DNA from: Gemmatimonadota bacterium | Lineage (GTDB): Bacteria > Latescibacterota > UBA2968 > UBA8231 | NCBI GenBank assembly: GCA_009845645.1 | Contig: VXZF01000387.1 | Location: forward strand, 1-7,484 | Direction of reading: 5' to 3' | Length of the DNA: 7,484 bases | In this document: one piece after another, positions 1-4,745 of the stretch | Layout: each line of letters starts with the position of its first letter | How positions within the stretch are numbered: the first letter of the stretch is position 1 | Made by a program: the position numbers and the translations under genes | Notes under the pieces: generated by a model | What the model saw: only the letters and a program-made list of their open reading frames with translations | Database searches by the model: none | What the model was told of the DNA's origin: nothing

Positions 1-428
1 ACGTGAGCAATGCTAGCGGCCCGGGGATGCTCGTCGAGCGCGTCAGCCACGGTGCTGCGTTGGGCGATTACGACAACGACGGCGATGTCGATATCTTCGT
101 GTCGGATTCAGACGCGCCCCACTGCACTTTGTTGCGCAACGACCACAGCGGGCATAACTATCTGACAGTCGAAGCCGTAGGCACCCAAAGCAATCGCGAC
201 GGGCTCGGCACCAAAATTCGGGCCGTGGCGGGCGATCTCGTGCAAAAGCGCGAAATCCGCCGCAGCTACGGATACCTGGGCAGCAGCGACGTGCGCCTAA
301 CGCTGGGCTTGGGCCGCCATGCCCGGGTAGATTCACTGCAAGTTTTTTGGCCCAGCGGCGCAGTACAGATCCTCTTAAACGTGGCGGCTAATCAACACAT
401 TGTCATTGAGGAAACTATTGAAGAATAA
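1..428 (+). CDS. FG-GAP / ASPIC-UnbV (CRTAC1-like) protein, 3' end only
   Basis: This is the last ~141 codons of a larger exported protein; the reading frame is open at the left edge, and the GTG at position 3 is probably an internal Val codon, not a start. Fragment residues 18-34 form an FG-GAP/VCBS-type calcium-binding loop (GDYDNDGDVDIFV, with Asp at 22, 24, 26 and 30 around Gly27). It is followed by an 'LLRND' linker. Residues ~65-137 match the ASPIC/UnbV domain pattern: 'SNRDGLGTKI', the 'REIRRSYGYLGSSD' core, 'LTLGLG' and 'VDSLQVFWPSG'. Family knowledge: such proteins are usually several hundred residues or more, with beta-propeller FG-GAP repeats before the ASPIC/UnbV module, and are secreted or surface-bound. 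The substrate or partner is unknown. The TAA stop is followed after 16 bases by the parvulin lipoprotein gene, so co-transcription is likely. The domain call is secure; the biological role is not. Confidence 0.9.
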   Translation, partial: VSNASGPGMLVERVSHGAALGDYDNDGDVDIFVSDSDAPHCTLLRNDHSGHNYLTVEAVGTQSNRDGLGTKIRAVAGDLVQKREIRRSYGYLGSSDVRLTLGLGRHARVDSLQVFWPSGAVQILLNVAANQHIVIEETIEE

Positions 429-429
429 C

Positions 430-433
430 GGAG
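430..433 (+). promoter_or_regulatory. Ribosome binding site of the parvulin lipoprotein gene
   Basis: GGAG lies 11 bases before ATG 445, inside the 16-base gap after the upstream stop codon. It supports ATG 445 over the in-frame TTG at 400. The spacing is somewhat long but acceptable. Confidence 0.5.
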
Positions 434-444
434 AAATTTTTCGT

Positions 445-1824
445 ATGAAGTTGAGAACAATCGTTCGCATTTCCTTGCTTGCGCTCGTGGCTTGTGGGAC
501 AGACCCCGAACTTACCTACGTCGCCCGTATCGGCGAAACCTCCCTATCAAAGGAAGACTTTAAGGAGCGAGCGCAAAAGTTGATGGAAACGGGCTACAAG
601 CACTTTGAGGATGTGAATGAAGACGCCAAGCTGGCACTGCTCAATGGCGTGATCGCCCGAGAACTGTTGGTGCGCGAAGGGCTGCGCCGCGGCCTCGACC
701 GCGAACTGAGCATTGCCCGTGAAGTCGAGCGCACCGAGCAAAGGGCCGTGATGAACAAACTGTACGAGGAAGAGGCCCTGCACGGCGATTACACGTCAAC
801 CGAAGAGGAGTTGCGGGCTTTTGCCAAAGAGCGCGAATACGATGTCGAGGTCTTGAGTCGGCAGATCGTCTGTGCCACCGAGGAAGAGGCTCTAGAGGTA
901 CTAATGGCGCTGCAAGAGGGCTCTCCGTTTGAGTCGCTGGTGCCTATCTATTCAACGGAGACCATCCAGCGGCGCTTTGGCCCGGCCGGCCAGTTGGGAT
1001 GGTTCAAGATGGGCCACATGCTGCCCGAGTTGATGGAACCGCTGCGGACCATGGACGAGGGCCAACTCTATCCGCATCCGGTGAAGACCCAAATAGGCTA
1101 TCACGTCTTCCGACTCGACAAAAGGCGGCACGTGGATTTTGCGGCCCAGCGCGAGTGGTTGCAAGAAAAAGCGCGCGTGCAAAAGCGGGCCGACGATATG
1201 GAACAATACGTCCATCGCCTGCGCCGCGAATACGAGCTAGAGGCCCACGACGAGGGTCTAAAAGCCTTGACCGCGCCCGATGGCGAAGAGCAGGTACTCT
1301 TTAGCTGGCGCGGTGGCCAACTGACCACGGCCGCGTACTGGGCCAACCTAGCAGCGAGCCACACCCGGCTCGACAGTGCCGCCCGCTACAAGGCGGCCGA
1401 GAACTTGGCCGGGGTGCAGATTATGATGGCGGAGGGCCGCAAGCTGCAATACGACCGAGACCCCGAAGTGAGCGAGCCGGTGGAGCAAAAGCGCGATGCG
1501 CTCATCGTCGAGTGGCTCTATCGCACCGAGGGTAGGGAGGTGGCGCGCCAGCAGCCCATCACCGAAGAAGACGTTCGCGTGTACTACGATGCCAACGCCG
1601 AGATGTTTACCCGCACTGATGGCAAAGTTGCGGATCTATCCTTGGTCTATAACAGCATCAAAACCCTGCTGAGGCAGCAGGCGGCGACCAAGGCCATGGA
1701 CGCCTTCATCGCGCGGCTGCGCGATCAATACAGCGAGGATATCGAAATAAATACTGAAGCGCTCGCCGAAGTTAGCTTACAGGTCCTTGCCCAGCCCGGC
1801 GAAGACGCTGATAAAGGTGAATAG
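445..1824 (+). CDS. SurA/PpiC-like parvulin-domain lipoprotein
   Basis: This encodes a predicted periplasm-facing lipoprotein of 459 residues. ATG 445 is chosen because it gives a clean lipoprotein signal peptide (MKLRTIVRI..LLALVAC, lipobox LVAC, lipidated Cys17) and follows a GGAG at 430-433. The longer TTG start at 400 would overlap the upstream gene and bury the signal. Residues ~24-125 resemble the helical SurA N-terminal chaperone region ('ARIGETSLSKEDF', 'LLNGVIARELLVREG'). Residues ~131-228 are a parvulin (rotamase) domain with the hallmark 'GQLGWF' (182-187) and 'GYHVFRL' (218-224). The usual His of the first strand ('RHIL') reads 'RQIV' here (Gln140), so isomerase activity is doubtful. 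Residues ~288-459 repeat the helical pattern of the N-terminal half without a second parvulin domain. Likely role (inference): chaperone or PPIase for outer-membrane or secreted proteins. The last 48 bases overlap the convergent outer-membrane protein gene. Confidence 0.85.
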   Translation: MKLRTIVRISLLALVACGTDPELTYVARIGETSLSKEDFKERAQKLMETGYKHFEDVNEDAKLALLNGVIARELLVREGLRRGLDRELSIAREVERTEQRAVMNKLYEEEALHGDYTSTEEELRAFAKEREYDVEVLSRQIVCATEEEALEVLMALQEGSPFESLVPIYSTETIQRRFGPAGQLGWFKMGHMLPELMEPLRTMDEGQLYPHPVKTQIGYHVFRLDKRRHVDFAAQREWLQEKARVQKRADDMEQYVHRLRREYELEAHDEGLKALTAPDGEEQVLFSWRGGQLTTAAYWANLAASHTRLDSAARYKAAENLAGVQIMMAEGRKLQYDRDPEVSEPVEQKRDALIVEWLYRTEGREVARQQPITEEDVRVYYDANAEMFTRTDGKVADLSLVYNSIKTLLRQQAATKAMDAFIARLRDQYSEDIEINTEALAEVSLQVLAQPGEDADKGE

Positions 1825-4410
1825 CTTGGCCGACGCAGGAGCTGAGTCGAGGTCTTCGCGGGTCCAGCGCAGCCCGACGTTGGTAGTAAGCGCATACCCC
1901 TGATAGGCCGATTGGTTGGCGATCTGGCCGGCCAGCACTAGCGTAGTGCCGTCTTCTAGAAATCCCTCGGGCTGCTCGCCCAGATTGTTGGCGATCTCGT
2001 ATTCGACGCCCGCGGTAAAGCTCATGTTGCGGTTGATCTCGCGGCCAGCTAGCAGCGAGAAAATTTCCGTTAGATCGGACGTTTGCAACGCGCCCTTGTC
2101 CGCCGGCACCCGATTGCTGTATAGCTGTTTCCAGTTCAAGGTCAAATCCCAAGAGCGCAGGTGGAGCGGGTACTGGGCCTTGTTGATCACGCCGAGAAAG
2201 CGCTGGATGCTCAGTTCTTCAGCCGCCGATCCTAATTGCGTGTATTGTTCGTGCTTGACCTTGGTGGTAAACGAGATGTAGCGGTCGTAGCGCACGTCTA
2301 AATACGTGGTGTTGACGAACGCATTGCGCGCCACGAGTTGGTCGCGGATAAAGCGCGATTCCCCGAATGTGCCGGGCGTATCGACCCACAAAAAGACGTC
2401 CTCGGGAATGTCGTCTGCGACCTTGCGCGGATTGACGATCAGTCGCAATTGCAGGTTGTAGCGCGGGAATTTTTCGCTCGCGGTCAAGAGCAGGTACGTG
2501 GTCGCGTTTTCGCGGGCGGTTTTTAGCAGGCGTTCGTCAAGCCGGCCGGCCATGAGGTTTATGTCCGGCGCGATTTCAACGCCTACATATGTGTTGTATC
2601 CCCGGTGCCCACGCTTGTAGGGATAGTCCGCTTCGGAGTCGTCTTCAAAGCGGTCGATGACTCCGTTGTTGTTCATGTCCATGCCAAAGAGAAAGTCGGG
2701 AGGATCGATCTCGAAGCGCAGGAAAGGCTCGGCGTAGTCGGGTAGGCGGTTGAAGTTGCGGTTGAAATCCGAGAGATCGTCGTTGTTTTCGTCGATTCCG
2801 GGAAAGACCGCGCTGTCGGTTAGTAGGCCTATCCCCTGGCGAGTGTTGACGCGCGGGCCATGATAGCGCCGGGTCCAGTCGGGCAATTCGTCTTGATCGT
2901 CGTTGTCATCGACGAATTCGTACACACTTTGTTGCTCGTTGCCGTAGTACACTTCGCCCTCGGAGTTCGGGATAAAGGCTTGGGTTGAGTACTCCGCGTC
3001 CATGCTAAAGGCCTCGGCGAAAACCGTCCACGGGTAATGTCGTTTCTGCGCTGTTAGGTAAAAGGCTTCGGCGGTGTTGGTAGCGAGGGCCTGTTCGCGG
3101 ATGAAGTTTTCGTTGGGGAAGCGGCGGTACTGGAAGTTCCGCACGTATTCTCCCCGCAGGTCAAAACCGGCAACATCGTTGATTGACATGTCAAAGCCGA
3201 GCAGCCGGTTGCCAGTGGGCAGGCCGTAGCGAAAGGTGTGAAAGGCTTGGTTGGCGCCGTCCTTGACGTTGCCCGGTGCGCGAAGGACAGTCAGGAACAC
3301 AGGTGCGCCGAGTTGGTTGGTCTGTTTGTTGGAAGCTACTTCTACTTTGTAATCGTTGGCCAGTACTAGGCCGATCTCCACGTGCTCAATTTCGCGGAAG
3401 TCGTCGATTTCGTCATCGACGGTGGGTGAGAAGTCCTCGATGTTGAACGTGAGGGTTATTACGTCGGTGCCGCTTGCTTCGATCACGCCGCGACGGCGGA
3501 AGCCACCTTCCACCACGGGCGCGATATCGTCGGTGTGTTCGACGCCATTGGCGAAGATGCGCCAGCGCGACAGCAGGGCACCGCCTTCGCCGTCTTCGGG
3601 TGAGTCGTCGGAAATGCGCACGATGATCGAGCGGACAAAGTCGTTGTTCATCGGCCCGCTGAGTTGGCCTTTGAGCGAATTGTCGCCAAAGGGAATGTTG
3701 GAGTTCATGTGGGCGGCGTTGACAAATGTTAGGCCGACATTGGAAAAGTCGCCGATGCTGACTTGGCCTTTGGCGGCCCACATATTGGTGAAGGTGCTGA
3801 ACTTCACGCCAGCCTCTCCGGCGACGCCGGCGACGACGCCGGTGTTGTTGATGCGCGAGGTGAGCAGAGTCAGAGCGTATTTGTCCGACATCATATCCCA
3901 CTGCACGCCGTCGAAGCGCGGCTTGGAAAAAGTGAGCGGCGTCAAGGTCGTGCGGATGCCGTCGCCTACCATAAGTGAGGAGTGGAACTGACCGGAGTGG
4001 CTGGATGAGATGAGGACGTTGCTAAACCACGAGCTGAAGCGCGGGCTTTTGAAGATGCTGCTGCCGCTGGCCGTGGGATAGTCCTCGGTCCAGTTGTACA
4101 CCCGCCAACCTTGGCTGATGTACGAGCCGTAGATGTCGTAAAAGGGCGATCCCTCCAAGAAGACGTCGTTGTAGCGTTGGTAGGGATTGCGTGCGTAGTT
4201 GGAGTACTGGTCTTGCCGCCAGTCGTAGAGTTCGTACAGGCGCTGCGGCTGGTACCACTTGCGCACTGAAGGGACGAGGGTTGAGGGCGCGACTTCAGTG
4301 GCTGAAGTGTAATAGGGATTGTCAAATCCAGTGGCGCGTTGGGCCGCAGACGGCTGCGGCGTCCCGAGGAGCAAACCACAATACAACAATAGTATCGTTA
4401 GACGTGTCAC
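1777..4410 (-). CDS. Large predicted outer-membrane beta-barrel/surface protein, function unknown
   Basis: This encodes an 877-residue protein. GTG at 4410 is preferred as start: it is preceded by GGGAGG with 6-base spacing and opens directly into a signal peptide (TRLTILLLYCGLLLG..., likely cut after SAAQ24). The frame stays open up to a GTG at 4482, but that 24-residue extension is translated repeat DNA and would bury the signal. The mature protein is rich in aromatics and has many alternating polar/hydrophobic stretches (for example 120-190, 640-660, 700-760 and 795-870), which fits an outer-membrane barrel; the last strand-like segment is 'KLFTFISVFAGL'. Residues ~255-380 look like a soluble beta-rich insert ('RWRIFANGVEH...'). 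Three Asp/Asn-rich loops occur at 501-511, 540-551 and 578-589; the last is a perfect EF-hand loop pattern. I do not recognise a named family. It is the last gene of the minus-strand block, 22 bases after DUF2283. Location is more certain than function; a porin, surface-protein anchor or export partner are all possible. Confidence 0.75.
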   Translation of the reverse strand: MTRLTILLLYCGLLLGTPQPSAAQRATGFDNPYYTSATEVAPSTLVPSVRKWYQPQRLYELYDWRQDQYSNYARNPYQRYNDVFLEGSPFYDIYGSYISQGWRVYNWTEDYPTASGSSIFKSPRFSSWFSNVLISSSHSGQFHSSLMVGDGIRTTLTPLTFSKPRFDGVQWDMMSDKYALTLLTSRINNTGVVAGVAGEAGVKFSTFTNMWAAKGQVSIGDFSNVGLTFVNAAHMNSNIPFGDNSLKGQLSGPMNNDFVRSIIVRISDDSPEDGEGGALLSRWRIFANGVEHTDDIAPVVEGGFRRRGVIEASGTDVITLTFNIEDFSPTVDDEIDDFREIEHVEIGLVLANDYKVEVASNKQTNQLGAPVFLTVLRAPGNVKDGANQAFHTFRYGLPTGNRLLGFDMSINDVAGFDLRGEYVRNFQYRRFPNENFIREQALATNTAEAFYLTAQKRHYPWTVFAEAFSMDAEYSTQAFIPNSEGEVYYGNEQQSVYEFVDDNDDQDELPDWTRRYHGPRVNTRQGIGLLTDSAVFPGIDENNDDLSDFNRNFNRLPDYAEPFLRFEIDPPDFLFGMDMNNNGVIDRFEDDSEADYPYKRGHRGYNTYVGVEIAPDINLMAGRLDERLLKTARENATTYLLLTASEKFPRYNLQLRLIVNPRKVADDIPEDVFLWVDTPGTFGESRFIRDQLVARNAFVNTTYLDVRYDRYISFTTKVKHEQYTQLGSAAEELSIQRFLGVINKAQYPLHLRSWDLTLNWKQLYSNRVPADKGALQTSDLTEIFSLLAGREINRNMSFTAGVEYEIANNLGEQPEGFLEDGTTLVLAGQIANQSAYQGYALTTNVGLRWTREDLDSAPASAKLFTFISVFAGLGKDL

Positions 4411-4416
4411 GTCCTC

Positions 4417-4422
4417 CCTCCC
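4417..4422 (-). promoter_or_regulatory. Ribosome binding site deciding the GTG start at 4410
   Basis: On the minus strand GGGAGG stands 6 bases before GTG 4410, close to a consensus Shine-Dalgarno sequence. Together with the signal peptide that starts at that codon, it decides the start of the outer-membrane protein gene. Confidence 0.7.
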
Positions 4423-4432
4423 ACAGGGTTGT

Positions 4433-4711
4433 TTAGTGTTTAGTTTCCCCACCGCTCCCGGGGGCGGGTTGGGACTGGTCACTGGTCACTGGCCACTGAC
4501 TACTATCACTCGGTTGCTTTTCTTGACGCTCGAAGGTGAAATCTAAGATGTTGGCACTCGTTTTGGCGTGCTCAATTTTCATAGAGACGAGGTTCCCGTG
4601 CGCGTCGATGCCTATGTGGATGTTCTCGCACAATTCTCGAGTCTCGGCGATAGGTTGCGCGGTGAACTCGATAAGTGCGGTATCCGTATCTTCAAAGTAG
4701 TTGATCTTCAT
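4433..4711 (-). CDS. DUF2283 family small protein with repeat-derived tail
   Basis: This encodes a 92-residue, probably cytoplasmic protein without a signal peptide. Residues 1-~57 fit the DUF2283 pattern: 'MKINYFEDTDTALIEF', then 'ETRELCENIHIGIDAHGNLVSMKIEHA', a short beta-rich fold. Family knowledge: members are usually about 60-75 residues, of unknown biochemical function, and some sit beside DUF4258 proteins in toxin-antitoxin-like pairs. No such partner is present here. The last ~25 residues (SSQWPVTSDQSQPAP...) are encoded by the 7-bp tandem repeat and the hairpin, so the original stop was probably lost or displaced when the repeat arrived. ATG 4711 has only a weak purine stretch (AGAAG) three bases upstream. 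The gene sits 34 bases after the discoidin-like gene and 22 bases before the outer-membrane protein gene, all in one direction. The family call is good; its role in a surface-protein operon is unknown. Confidence 0.8.
   Translation of the reverse strand: MKINYFEDTDTALIEFTAQPIAETRELCENIHIGIDAHGNLVSMKIEHAKTSANILDFTFERQEKQPSDSSQWPVTSDQSQPAPGSGGETKH
4452..4467. repeat. GC-rich hairpin at the DUF2283 3' end
   Basis: CCGCTC and GGGCGG flank a CCGG tetraloop, giving a 6-bp stem with one G-T pair. It lies 7 bases from the 7-bp tandem repeat and about 17 bases before the DUF2283 stop. No T-run follows on either strand, so it does not look like an intrinsic terminator. It may be part of the same inserted repeat element, or it may modulate expression of the downstream outer-membrane protein gene. 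Confidence 0.5.
4474..4501. repeat. 7-bp short tandem repeat (ACTGGTC-type), four units
   Basis: The units are ACTGGTC, ACTGGTC, ACTGGCC and ACTGACT, directly abutting, with a decayed fifth unit (ACTATCA) after them. The array is read through as the C-terminal tail of the DUF2283 protein. Short tandem heptamer repeats of this general sort are known as dispersed, mostly intergenic elements in some environmental bacteria, such as the STRRs of cyanobacteria. Here the array has ended up inside, or has extended, a coding region. Confidence 0.8.
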
Positions 4712-4745
4712 GTTCTTCTATTTGTTTGTTATCTCCGATGTCTCG

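Noticed and set aside
400..444. A TTG start 15 codons earlier for the parvulin lipoprotein.
   Set aside because: It overlaps the upstream gene and would place 15 charged or polar residues before the lipoprotein signal; ATG 445 is better supported.
1763..1802. An inverted repeat TCGCCG/CGGCGA (1763-1768 and 1797-1802) as a bidirectional terminator between the converging genes.
   Set aside because: The stem is only 6 bp with a 28-base loop, there is no T-run on either side, and it lies within both coding regions.
3810..3845. A GCCGGCGACG-rich low-complexity stretch as a possible repeat element.
   Set aside because: It is explained by Gly/Ala/Val codons (GVVAGVAGEAGV) in the outer-membrane protein and is not a clean repeat.
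3356..3991. A 211-codon plus-strand open frame opposite the outer-membrane protein gene.
   Set aside because: It is antisense to a convincing coding frame, has no recognisable domain and no good start context; it is a shadow of GC-biased codon use.
4411..4482. A 24-codon upstream extension of the outer-membrane protein gene from GTG 4482.
   Set aside because: It is a translation of the repeat and hairpin DNA, overlaps the DUF2283 gene, lacks a signal peptide at its start, and the GTG at 4410 has a strong ribosome binding site and a proper signal peptide.
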